DNA from: Aquilaria yunnanensis
Lineage: Eukaryota; Streptophyta; Magnoliopsida; Malvales; Thymelaeaceae
NCBI GenBank assembly: GCA_039654915.1
Contig: CM077597.1
Location: forward strand, 35,810,001-35,874,000
DNA: 64,000 bases
Reading direction: 5' to 3'
Positions 24,154 through 33,951 of this stretch are shown here, in pieces (within the stretch, counting starts at the first letter, position 1; each line of letters begins with the position of its first letter). Position numbers and translations under genes: made by a program. The notes under the pieces are model-generated. The model ran no database searches. It was not told where the DNA came from and was given only the letters and a program-made list of their open reading frames with translations.

Positions 24154-24451
24154 GCCCATTCCATCATAAGTCCCACTTACTGTTTTTCTGCTCTTTTTCT
24201 GCTCTCTCTCTGCTTTGCCCTCTGTTCTTGCGTTTTATCTTGCTTTCTGTGGCGGAGCTTCTTTAATCAGAGCTTTTCCTACCAACTTTCACGACGGCGT
24301 CCTCAGGCAAATCTTTTGGTGGGTTTTGATTTTCAGAGTACTCTGATTCCTCTATTTTTCTGAGTTTTTCTGGAAAACTGTTGTTTTTTCCAAACTCGTC
24401 TTCTGAGTTTTTTCTGGAAACTATTTTCTTTTCCATCTCAAACTCTTTTTC

Positions 24452-26800
24452 ATGTCTGCGATGCCTGTTCCCGAGAGCTGGAAACCTCTTCTGGCCCATT
24501 CTTGCTGTACCACCCCCGAAAAACTAGAGAGGTGGAAGAAAAAATTCTTTCTTCCGTCTTACGTTGTGACCAAACTGCCTCGTTCTAGCCATTTTGCTTT
24601 TTCAAACCGTGGCGACGAGGTTACCGTCTTCCGAGCCCAACTGAAGGCCGGACTTCGGTATCCTCCCCCGAAGGTGGTTTGCGAGTTCTGCCAATTCCAT
24701 GGCATTGCTGTGAACCAGCTTCCCCCAAACGCGTACTGCTATTTTAACGCCTACCTCTGCATGTGTGGCGTGTTCGGGATAGAGCCCCACTTCATCATTT
24801 TCATGCAGTACTACAAGCTCTATGTGGTCCTGAAGGGTGGCTTCTATTTCCTGCTGCCTCGGGGATCCGGGAGCAAAAAATTCACCTTCACCTTCGACAC
24901 GAAGGATAGCTGGCGGGGGTGGCAGCCTAAGTTCTTTTTCCTCAAGGTGGATAAGAACTGGTCTGATGTCCCGACCAGGTGGGCTCAGGGAGTGCTGAAC
25001 GCAGACGTCGTTGATCCGAGGATGCTGCTGACCCCACTGTTGGCTTCCGTGTTCGCGGATTTCGACGCCCGCATTCGGGCAGTCGCTGACTGGGTTCCCG
25101 AGGTCTCTCCTCGTGCTCTTTACCCCTTTCCTATCAACTGGAGGTTGATGACCGAAGAAGTCCTTCGGGAGCTGAAAGTGGTTAAGGAGCACGTGACTGA
25201 CCTCAATATGCCCGCTCCCGCCATCGCCGGGAAAGACTCCTGGCTGGTCAAGCTCCTTAAGGGGGAGACTTCTTTCGAAACTTTTGCCGAAAGTGAGTAA
25301 TCTTCCATCCCTTTATACTTTTTCCTCGGACTTACGCTGATATTTCTTCTCTTTTTCAGAGATGGGCGATGGGGCTGCCGCTTATTACAAGGCCCTCTTT
25401 TCTGGCCAAGTGGAGAAGGGGGAGCAGACAAAGAAGGCGGCTTCCCGAAGAAGGAAGACGACAGGGCCGGGACCCTCGGCGAAGCGAGCTAGGAAGGCTC
25501 TCCAGCCTTCTCAGCCAGAGCTTTTGGAAGAAGAAGCTGGCGAAGACGCTGGTCTTGTTGAAATTCCACCGGCCGAGGTCCCCGCTACTTCCGCCGAGGT
25601 GCCTCCTCTCGACCTCGAGGCCCCCAGAAACACTGTAGTGGTAGAAGTACCCACCGCCGAGGAGCGGTACCGGCAGAAGGGTAAGGGTCTTTCTTCCGAG
25701 GGGCCCGAGGATCCCGAGGACACTGTCTCCGAGGTTCTTCCAGGTATGCCTTTAGGTGAAGTTCAGCTCCTTTTCCTTTCGCGAATTTTTCTTCTGCTCC
25801 TAACTTCCTTCCTACTTTCAGAGGAGCCCCTTGCTGCTGGCTGGAGGGCCATTCATGAGAGGAAACGAGCCCTCCGCGATGCCATAATCCCTGAGGGGAA
25901 GATCCCCTTGGAGCCCTTTTGGACAATCACGGAGGATATGAATTTGCTCTCCGACGATTGTCCAAAAATGACAAAGGAGATTTGGAAGGGGATGACCACT
26001 GACGCCTCCTTCCGGGCCATTGCGGTGGCTCACCCGGGGGATAATACCCTCGCCGCAAAAGTCACCGAGCATGCTGCTCAGGTATAGTCTTTACACTTTT
26101 TTCCTCAATTTTCTAAGTGTTTAGACTTGTACTAACCTGGACTTTTGCCTTGCCATAGCTGCTGGAGTACGCTGGTTATCTCCGAGTTCGGGTGGCCAGA
26201 CAGGCTGCCTCCAAGGATGCGACTTCGCGGGAACTCAGTGAAGCGAAGGCTTCGCTTGCGAAGGTGATCGCCAGCAACCAGCAGCTGACAGCGGATTGTT
26301 CTCAGCAACTTGCTGCCGTTCAGGAGGAGTTCTCGAAGAAAAGAGAAGAACTTGAAAAGGACTCCTCCCGGAAGATTGCCGACCTCGGCAACCAAGTAAA
26401 GGGGCTGCTCGCCGCCAACGAAGATCTTGTCAAGGACAAGGCTGTTTCTGACAGTCTTGCGTCGAGGTTGACGGACGAGAACAATGCTCTTCAAGCCGAG
26501 GTCGAGGCTCTGAAGAAGGAGTCCGGAGAGACGCTGGGGATAAGCGAGCTCGAAGAGGAGGTTGCTGAGCTGAGGGACGAGGTCAATGTCCTTGGCGTTC
26601 AAAAATGTACTTCTGATAACATGGCCAAGGTCGCCTTTCAGGACGGCTTCTGCCTCGCTCGGCACCAGGTGCTGCAGAGGTTCCCAGATTTGGACCTCTC
26701 TTTTCTGGAGGGCCTAAATATTCCTGAGGGACCTTGGTGGCAGTGGTCCAAGGTCGAGCATCTGAAGCTTCCTGGTCTTCGTCCGCCCGGCTCTCCCTAG
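24452..26800 (+). CDS. Antisense extra gene of Tat-1: spliced 708-aa coiled-coil protein
   Basis: Four exons in one open frame: 24452-25292, 25360-25743, 25822-26081 and 26159-26800. Introns are 67, 78 and 77 bp with GT-AG ends (GTGAGT, GTATGC, GTATAG donors) and phases 1, 1 and 0. Residues 1-280 resemble the 'putative gypsy-type transposon' domain (PF04195) often annotated in plants, with VTVFRAQLKAGL, CMCGVFGIEPHF and FFFLKV. Residues about 305-326 form a bipartite basic cluster (KKAASRRRK...KRARK), a likely nuclear signal, followed by a Pro/Glu-rich linker. Exon 3 is a conserved globular block. Residues about 510-650 are a coiled coil, ending in FCLARHQVL. Function unknown. Antisense genes of this position are known in Tat-lineage elements such as Retand. 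No stop interrupts it, although gag-pol is dead. Confidence 0.85.
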
Positions 26801-26934
26801 TTTGTTTTAGGGCTCCTCTTATTTTTCTCCTTCGTGCTCCTTCTTTGGACACTTCTTTTGTAAGGCAGTGTTTGCTCTAAATGAACAATCTTTTCGGCTA
26901 AGTCCTTTCTTGCAAGTTTCTTTATTTCCACTGT

Positions 26935-27480
26935 CCCAAACACGTTTGCTCAAGAGACTTTCGGAAAACCTGTAACCAAAGAAACTTTTTACCTTCCTTT
27001 ATCCCGAGTGTGCTCGCTCAAGAGACTTTCTGGAAAGTTTGCAAAAATTTGGCTAAGTCTTTTGCAGGCTTTTTGTTTCCTTTTATCCCGAACATGTTTG
27101 CTCAAGGGACTTCGGAAAACCTGCGACCAAAGAAACTTTTTACCTTCCTTTGTCCCGAGTGTGCTCGCTCAAGAGACTTTCTGGAAAGTTTGCAAAAATT
27201 TGGCTAAGTCTTTTGCAGGCTTTTTGTTTCCTTTTATCCCGAACATGTTTGCTCAAGGGACTTCGGAAAAGTTTCAGCCAAATTTTTCTGTCTTCCTATT
27301 GTCCCGAGCATATTTGCTCAAGGGACTTAGGAAAATTCTCACGAGATTGCTCATTTCCCTCTTTCCCGAGCATGTACGCTCAAGGGTGTTTGGAAATTAT
27401 CTCTGCTTTTGTTTTGGCGTGCACTATTACGAGATTCTTGCTTTCCCTTTTTTCCGAGCATAGTGGCTCAAGGGCCTTCG
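26935..27480. repeat. Eight-unit repeat field between the converging genes of Tat-1
   Basis: Units built on CCCGAGCATGTTTGCTCAAG plus GACTTCGGAAA start at about 26935, 27003, 27087, 27154, 27238, 27303, 27365 and 27453. GCTCAAG is kept in all eight. Two adjacent units were duplicated as a 151-bp block (27000-27150 versus 27151-27301). The field lies between the antisense gene's stop (26800) and the integrase end (27619), where both transcripts would end or collide. Tat-2 has only one recognisable unit here, near 57950-57985. Confidence 0.82.
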
Positions 27481-27618
27481 GGAAGTCACATCTGCTTTTT
27501 TCGTGGCGAGCACCTTCGTGGAATTCTGTCTTGGACAATTTGGTATACTTAAGAATTTTTCTCAAGACCATTTTGTACTTAGAGTATTTCTTGTACAATA
27601 TATCTCTTCCGCTCAACC

Positions 27619-28709
27619 TTAGGCGTAGAATTTTCTCAAGGCGTCTGAATGCCAAGTGTTTTTCAATTCTACGCCTTCGGCGTCGCCAAGCCTATACACG
27701 CCTTTCCGTACTTCGGTGAGAACCAGATAAGGTCCTTCCCAATTTGCGCGAAGTACACCGTGAGATGGCCTTCGGGGTGCAAAGTCGGCCTTTCGGAGAA
27801 CGAGGTCTCCTTTTTTGATTTCTTTTGGCCTGGCTTTTAGGTTGATAGCCGCGGCCACTCTTTGCTGGAAAGCTTTTCTTCTCAGCCCGGCTATTTCTCT
27901 GTGTTCGGTCACAAGGTCGAGCTTAGTTCTCAGACCGAGGTCGTTTCCGCCTTCATCAAATACTTGCACCCGTATTGAAGGCTGAACTATCTCTATTGGG
28001 ATAATGGCCTCTGTTCCGAAGACGAGTGAGAAGGGAGTTTCCCCTGTGGCTCTTCGTGGCGTCGTTCGGTAGCTCCACAATACACTTTGGAGTTCTCCTG
28101 GCCATTCCCCTTGGCTTCCCCAAGTCTCTTTTTCAGGCCATCTTTTATGGTCCTGTTTGATACTTCCACCTGCCCATTGCTTTGGGGGTGAGCTACTGGG
28201 GCGAAGTGCATCTTTATTCCGAGGTCGCTGATGAATTCCTGGAATCCTTTGTCTATGAACTGGGATCCATTATCAGCTACTAGTACCCTCGGTATGCCAA
28301 ATCTGCATACGATGTTTTTCCATACAAACTTCTGCACTTCTTTTGCCGAGATAGTTGCTAGTGGTTCTGCCTCTACCCACTTTGAGAAATAGTCCACTGC
28401 TACCACGCATAATTTCACGCCTCCCGGTGCTGTGGGGAGTGGCCCAATGAGGTCTATACCCCAGACTGCGAAGGGCCAAGGATAGTCTGCCGATGTTACC
28501 ATTTCTGAGGGTATCCTCTGGATTTTTGCATGTCTCTGGCAACTACCGCACTTCTGGATGAACTGCCTTGCGTCCTTTCTCAGGGTAGGCCAGAAGTATC
28601 CTTGGCGGAGTATCACTGCTGCAAGGGCATCAGTTCCAATGTGCGAGCCGCACATGCCTTCGTGAACTTCTTCGAGAACCATCTCAGTATCCTCTTCGCC
28701 TACACATCT
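27619..28709 (-). pseudogene. Integrase of Tat-1, frameshifted
   Basis: Integrase joins element DNA to the chromosome. The N-terminal HHCC zinc finger lies at about 28670-28520 (HEGMCGSH...CGSCQRH). The catalytic core keeps the DDE triad: the first D in WGIDLIGP, the second in ADNGSQF, and E in NGQVEVSN near 28165. A one-base deletion in a G run near 28112-28116 then shifts the frame. The C-terminal half continues at 28080-27619 with the ETPFSLVFGTEA block and ends KFYA. The frame is that of the upstream gag-pol, entered after a TAG at 28710-28712 where Tat-2 has CAA. Confidence 0.88.
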
Positions 28710-29627
28710 CTACAGCGGATTTGCATATCCTTGCCGATATAACTCTTCACCAATCAGGAAGAATCTTCCGGCACGTCTTCGCAGTCTTGCAGCATTGCCA
28801 GCGTCTTCGGGAAGCTCATTCTCTGCGAGGTATTTCTTTATGGGGTCCTTCCACCCTGTTCCCGAGGACGTTACGCTTAGCACGGAGATGCTTGGATGGT
28901 CTAGCACCTCGGTGTATGTTTTGGACTTCGCTAAACAATCTGCCTCAGTGTTATTCCGCCGGGGTACATTTTTGATCCGCACGGCGTCAAACTCTTGGGT
29001 GAGTTTTGTTACCAGCTCGTGGTATTTTGCCAAGATTGGGTCCTTCACCCCATAATCTCCTGCCGTCTGCCGAACTACCAGCTGGGAATCGCTGTGAGCC
29101 CTTAAGTTTCTCACGCCAATCTTTCTGGCCAAGCGTAATCCCGCTACGAGGGCTTCATACTCAGCCACATTATTGGTGACGTTGAAGCTGAACTTGATAG
29201 CCTTCATCACCTCTAGGCCTTCGGGTCCTCTGATAACTATTCCAGCTCCCTGGTGTACGGACCCCGAGGCTCCGTCAACATGCAAGGTCCATTCTGGCTC
29301 ACCTTCTTTCGGATCTGAGTGGTTCTCCTCAGTGGTGGGTATTTCGGCGATAAAATCTGCCAATGCTTGGGCTTTTATGGCCTTCCGAGGCTCATAGTTG
29401 ATTTCGTGTTCGCCAAGCTCTATGCACCACTTGGAGAGCCTTCCCGAATGATCAACTCTCTTCATAACATCGCGTAGTGGTAGACTACTTCGGACGATGA
29501 TGGGGTGAGCCTGGAAATATGGTCGCAGTCTTCTTCCTGCAAGCACCAAGGCGTATATAGCTTTTTGAAGCAAAGGGTACCTGACTTCAGCGCCATGCAG
29601 GGACTTGCTGACGTAGTAGACCGGCCA
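28710..29627 (-). pseudogene. RT connection and RNase H of Tat-1
   Basis: Same frame as the upstream RT, separated only by the stop at 29628. First comes the tail of the usual RNase H-like connection (WPVYYVSKSLHG, RRLRPYF). Then comes a second, cellular-type RNase H with DGASG, AEYEAL, SDSQLV and a final D in NTEAD, spread over about 29290-28910. A second RNase H of this type is a known mark of the Tat/Athila group. It degrades the RNA strand of RNA-DNA hybrids. All four acidic residues look present. It ends at a nonsense codon. Confidence 0.88.
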
Positions 29628-31399
29628 TTATTTCGGCCCTTCTTCTTTTATCAGGACCGAGCTCACGGCCTTTTCTGTGACGGCGAGGTACAGTACGAGG
29701 GGTTCTCCCTCCCGAGGTTGTCGCAGAGTCGGCAGGCTGGCCAGGTAGACTTTGAGTTCTTCCCAGGCCTTTTGGCAATCTTCATCCCAGGGATGATTGT
29801 TTCTTCCGAGGTCGCCTTCCATCTTTGTTGCCTTTGTGAGGACTTTGAAGAAAGGTCTACACCTATCTCCGTACCTGGAAATAAACCTGCTCAGAGAGGT
29901 TATTCTTCCGGTTAGTCTCTGCACGTCTTTGACTGTGGCAGGAGTTCGGAACTCAAGCAGAGCCTTAATCTTCTCAGGATTGGCGTCGATGCCTCTTTCG
30001 GATACCATGTACCCAAGGAATTTTCCCGACGTCACCCCGAAGATACACTTCTCGGGGTTAAGGCGAATCCCGAAGGCTCTGAGCTTTTGGAAGGTTTCCT
30101 CCAAATCTGCAACGTGGTAGCCGGGCAGCTTGCTTTTTACTATCATATCATCAACATATACTTCCATGTTTCTCCCCATTTGGTCCTTAAAGACCTTGTT
30201 CATCAGTCTCTGGTAGGTGGCTCCTGCATTTTTCAGCCCGAAGGGCATTCTGATATAGCAGTACGTTCCTCCCTCGGTGATGAAGGCAGTTTTCTCTTCA
30301 TCTTCGGGGTCCATCCTTATCTGATGGTAGCCGCTGAAGGCATCTAGGAAGCTCAGGAGCCCGTATTCGGCCGTTGAATCTACCAGTTGATCTATTGGCG
30401 GGAGGGGAAATGAGTCTTTCAGGCAAGCATCGTTCAAGTTTCTGAAATCAATGCACATCCGGAGTTTGCTGCTACCTTCTTTTGTGGCAATGACCACGTT
30501 GCTTAACCATTCGGGGTATTTGACCTCCCTGATAACTTCAGCATCCAGTAGGCGCTGGACTTCGGTTCTCACGAAGTTGCTTTTGTGGGCTGAGATGCTT
30601 TGTTTCTTTTGCCTGATAGGTTTTGCTTCCGGGCTTACTTTGAGGCTGTGCTGTATTATGCCAGGGTTCACTCCTGGCATGTCTTTCGGCGAGTAGGCAA
30701 ATAGATCTTTATTTTTCAGCAGAAAGGATACAAGAATTTCCTTATCACCTTTGGCCAAGCTCTTCCCTATTCGGGTAGATTGTCCTGGGACAAGATCTAC
30801 TGCTTCCATTTCTACTTCTGCGGGATCTCTTTCTTTGCCTTTCTCCTGCGCCTTTGCCTCCACTATTTGTGTAGAGTTGTCTGCCGGAGCCTTTCGTGCT
30901 TTTACAAACACCTTTCTTACCTCGGCTTGGTCGATAAAGACCTCTGCATCTCCATCCTTGGTGGCGAATGTGACAGTCAAGTACTTCACATCGGGGTGAA
31001 TGTGCAGGTTCCCCTGAGTCTTCCTTCCAAGGATGGCGTTGTACGAAGACGGGACCTCCATGACGATGAATCTTGCCATTGTGGACGCGTACAACTCAGC
31101 CGCTCCGTCTACCGAAGTGCCTTTTATCATTAAAGGGAGGTCGATCCATCCGAGGACGGGTAGTTTCGATGGTCCAACGCCGAAGGTGGGCGTGGTGACA
31201 GGTTTAAGTTCGCTACTGGAGATGCCCAAGCTCGGCAGTAAGTGCGAGAACAGGACGTCAGTATTTGAGCCATCATCGAGCAACACTCTTTTGACGTCCC
31301 AGTTCCCTATTCTCGCCATTATCAGCAGCGGGTCGTCGTGGGGGAAGACGACGGTGGAGCCATCTTTGCGAGCCAATTTCTTTGATGGACTTTGATACT
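29628..31399 (-). pseudogene. Protease and reverse transcriptase of Tat-1
   Basis: Continuous with gag in one frame. The aspartic protease lies at about 31310-31040 with LLDDGSNTDVLF as active-site block and YNAILGR at its end. RT follows: EWLSNVVIATKEG near 30520-30480, LRMCIDFRNLND near 30460, FLDAFSGYHQIRMD near 30340, YIRMPFGLKNAGATYQ near 30250, and the catalytic YVDDMI at 30158-30141. The catalytic residues are present. The frame ends in TAA at 29628-29630, where the Tat-2 sequence has CAA, so the stop is a single C-to-T change rather than a natural terminus. Confidence 0.9.
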
Positions 31400-32915
31400 C
31401 CATGACCGCAATTTCTCTGGCCTTCTGCTTTCTTTCCGAGGATGGGAGCCCCGTGGTAATGGTTTGGATGACCCCTACTGGAGGTGGAAGGCGCCTTTTT
31501 GGACTTCTGTTTCTCCGCCTGTCTGAGTCATAGTCCTCGTTTTCGGCCCTTTCTTCCTCCTCTTTTCTGCCTTTTGGGGAGGGCATCCGCAGGTATTTGC
31601 GAAGCTGGCCCTGTTTGATCAGCGACGCCATGTACTTCTTCAGCTGGAAGCAGTCTTCGGTGTCATGACCGTGGTCGCGATGAAACTGGCAGAACTTCTT
31701 GGCATTCTTCTTATTATCGGCGGCCATGGCCTTTGGCCGCCGAATCTGCGTCCCTTGCCTTTCCAGCGCCATGAGAATGTTGGTCCGTGTCGTGCTCAAG
31801 GGTGTGAAACTTTGAGGTTTCTTTCCTCGCATTCGCCGTGGTCGACCTGTGTGTTCAGAAAGATGCCGAGCTTGCTGGCTGGACCCTTCGGTGCGGTGAT
31901 GATCAGACTTCGGCCCCGCCATCCTCAATTCCTCGGCTGTCATGTGCTGCTCTGCCCTTCGGTAAAATTCTCCGAGGGTCTCCGGGGGGTCCTTTGAGAA
32001 CTCGTAGAACAGCTGTGAGTCACGCCGAAGGCCCCGTGTCATAGCGAGGATGCGGATTTCGGGCCGGAAGTCCGGGACGCTGAGTGCTTCCCTGTTGAAT
32101 CGTTCGACATAGTCTCGGATCGTCTCTCCGTTTCTCTGCTCTATGTCGAACATCTGCACAGGCATTTTGGCCGTCGGCCTGCTCCCAATGAACTGCTGGG
32201 TAAAGGCTTTGGACAACTCCTGAAACTCAGTGATAGTCCCTGGGGGCAAAGAATTGTACCATGCTGTTGCTGGGCCCGTGAGGGTGACTTCAAAGCATTT
32301 GCACATGGTAGCGTCATCAGCTCCGTGCATTATCATGCTCCGCCTGTACTTCGTCAGATGGGCCTGTGGATCAGTCCGGCCATCATAGATCTCCAGCCTA
32401 GGCACTCTGAAGTCGCCTGGCATAGCTGCCTCAACGACGGTGCGAATAAACGGGGAGCCATCTTCGCATAATGCCCCCGACAGCCTGTCCCAAACGGGTT
32501 TTCTGGTCACTTGCTTCTCCACTCTGTCCAGCCGTGCCAATATCCTTTCCATAAGCGCAGTGGCGCTAGGACCATTTTCGCGGGAGGGAGATCGACGGCG
32601 CCTTTTGGGGGAGCGAGTTCGGCGCGGAGGGGTCAGGGACCTCGCCTCGGGCGACGAACTGCTTCGCTGTGAGACTCTCGGTCGCTTGGACCCGGTTTGT
32701 CCCACAGGCCGTTTCCCGAGGGCTATATCTTCTGTGGATGATTCTCCGCGAGGCTCTCCACTTCCTGAACTGTGGTGTGTAGACTTGGGGCTTCTCTCCC
32801 GAGGGCGTGCTGATGAGGAGGGTTTCTGGGCCCGTGACTGCTGTGGCCATCTTCGGTCGATCTACTGAGTCATTTCAGCAACGACCGAGAGCTGAAAGTC
32901 CCTCAAGAAGCTCAT
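31400..32915 (-). pseudogene. gag of Tat-1, early nonsense codon
   Basis: Gag builds the particle. A plausible start is ATG at 32915 (MSFLRDFQ), although the frame is open from the primer site. A TAG at 32862-32864, where Tat-2 has a Gln codon, interrupts it after 17 codons. Downstream come an arginine/serine-rich segment, the gag domain at about 32430-31930 (YDGRTDPQAHL, ATAWYNSLPPGTI, FYRRAEQHMT), and a Tat-type zinc knuckle CQFHRDHGHDTEDC near 31690-31648. The long frame after the stop runs without interruption into protease, so gag-pol is one polyprotein in this family. Confidence 0.88.
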
Positions 32916-33064
32916 GGTGATTACCAGTGGGCGGTCCTCCTCGGGCGTAGAAGTCTCTGGGAGTGTCTGCTCAGCAGCCGGTTGTATCTCAGGCGCGGAC
33001 GAGGACCTTGGGAGTCCCTTGTCCTTAGAACGCCGAGTCTCAATGACGGCAATCTGCGAGCGGG

Positions 33065-33082
33065 TTCCCACAGACGGCGCCA
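33065..33082 (-). other. Primer binding site of Tat-1 (TGGCGCC type)
   Basis: The minus strand reads TGGCGCCGTCTGTGGGAA, two bases inside the 5' LTR end. TGGCGCC-type primer sites are typical of Athila/Tat elements. It confirms that 33085-33951 is the 5' LTR. I do not assign the tRNA species. Confidence 0.9.
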
Positions 33083-33084
33083 AA

Positions 33085-33951
33085 TGATGGCCTAAGGCCT
33101 TATCGTTGTGAGTCATGATGACTGTTGAGGAGACTTCTAGGAGGAAGAACGCCTGGAAGGTGGATCGCCCCAAGGAGAGTACCTGAAAAGCTGGTAAACA
33201 GGGTTAGGAGGCCCCCGGAGTGTTTTTCCGGGGGGGGAGCCTCCGACGCCCAAGTCAGTGGTGCCCGGAAGAAGGAGAAAGTCACTAGCTCAAAGAGAAA
33301 GGCAGAAAAGTCTCGCCTGGTATTTTCTCAGGGTATGGGAGCTGTATATCCGGCCTGCCAACCTCCTGTCAAGTATTTATTTCCTGTATATATAGGAATA
33401 CCTAGCCCGTTCAGATCATGACACGTGTGCGGTCGGATGCTCCTGAACGTCTGGGCGTAGGGGACAGATAGTTGGTAACTAGATGGCCTCGAGCCTTGTG
33501 CTGAGATGGGCCATGATATGATTCTGATGGCGTCTGCGCGTCAGGGCAACTTTTTACGTCTGTGGTGGGACGTGTCAGAGGCTTCCTTAAATGCTTCCTT
33601 AAATGCGCCTGCCGTACTCCCGAGGTCCCTGGGCGAGGTCATCCTCTAGTTCGGACAGAGCCTCTTCGGGAAGCCTACCTTCAGTTTGGGGGTTCCCAAT
33701 TCCAGGGGGTTCCGCCTTCGGGGATATCATATTCGGGCAGCAATGTCTAGTGCCACTTTTCCGAAGGCGCGCTGTTCACAACCTTGGGGGGCGAATGGAG
33801 TCCTCAAGTTTTACTGGCGTGCCGAGGCTCGGAGCTCTCAGGCTATCTCCCGAGGTGCATGATTCCACCTATTCCCGGGAAGCGCCAGTTCTTCTGGCCA
33901 TTGTTGTGGCAGGGTATTCGGCCAGATTGAGGCGATAGCCTTTGGCTATCA
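33085..33951 (-). repeat. 5' LTR of Tat-1
   Basis: 867 bp, same length as the 22735-23601 copy with 11 base differences. The right flank CGTTT forms the imperfect target duplication with CTTTT at 22730-22734. Confidence 0.93.

Larger units (their letters stand above)
22735..33951 (-). mobile_element. Tat-lineage Ty3/gypsy retrotransposon Tat-1, structurally complete
   Basis: Two 867-bp LTRs (22735-23601 and 33085-33951) with TGAT...ATCA ends enclose, in minus order, a TGGCGCC-type primer site, gag, protease, RT, RNase H, integrase, a repeat field, an oppositely oriented spliced gene and a polypurine tract. I counted 11 substitutions and no indels between the LTRs (1.3%), so the insertion is fairly recent. 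Flanks are CTTTT (left) and CGTTT (right), an imperfect 5-bp target duplication. gag-pol has three nonsense codons and one frameshift and is dead. The antisense gene is intact. It sits in LTR or leader sequence of a plus-strand chromovirus. Confidence 0.93.

Noticed and set aside
24602..25192. 196-codon minus-strand frame opposite exon 1 of the antisense gene
   Set aside because: A shadow of the plus-strand exon: no domain, and the plus frame has splice sites, conservation and a promoter.
27008..27719. Plus-strand frames of 151 and 189 codons after the Tat-1 antisense gene
   Set aside because: They run through the tandem repeat field and repeat the same text. No start context or conservation in Tat-2.
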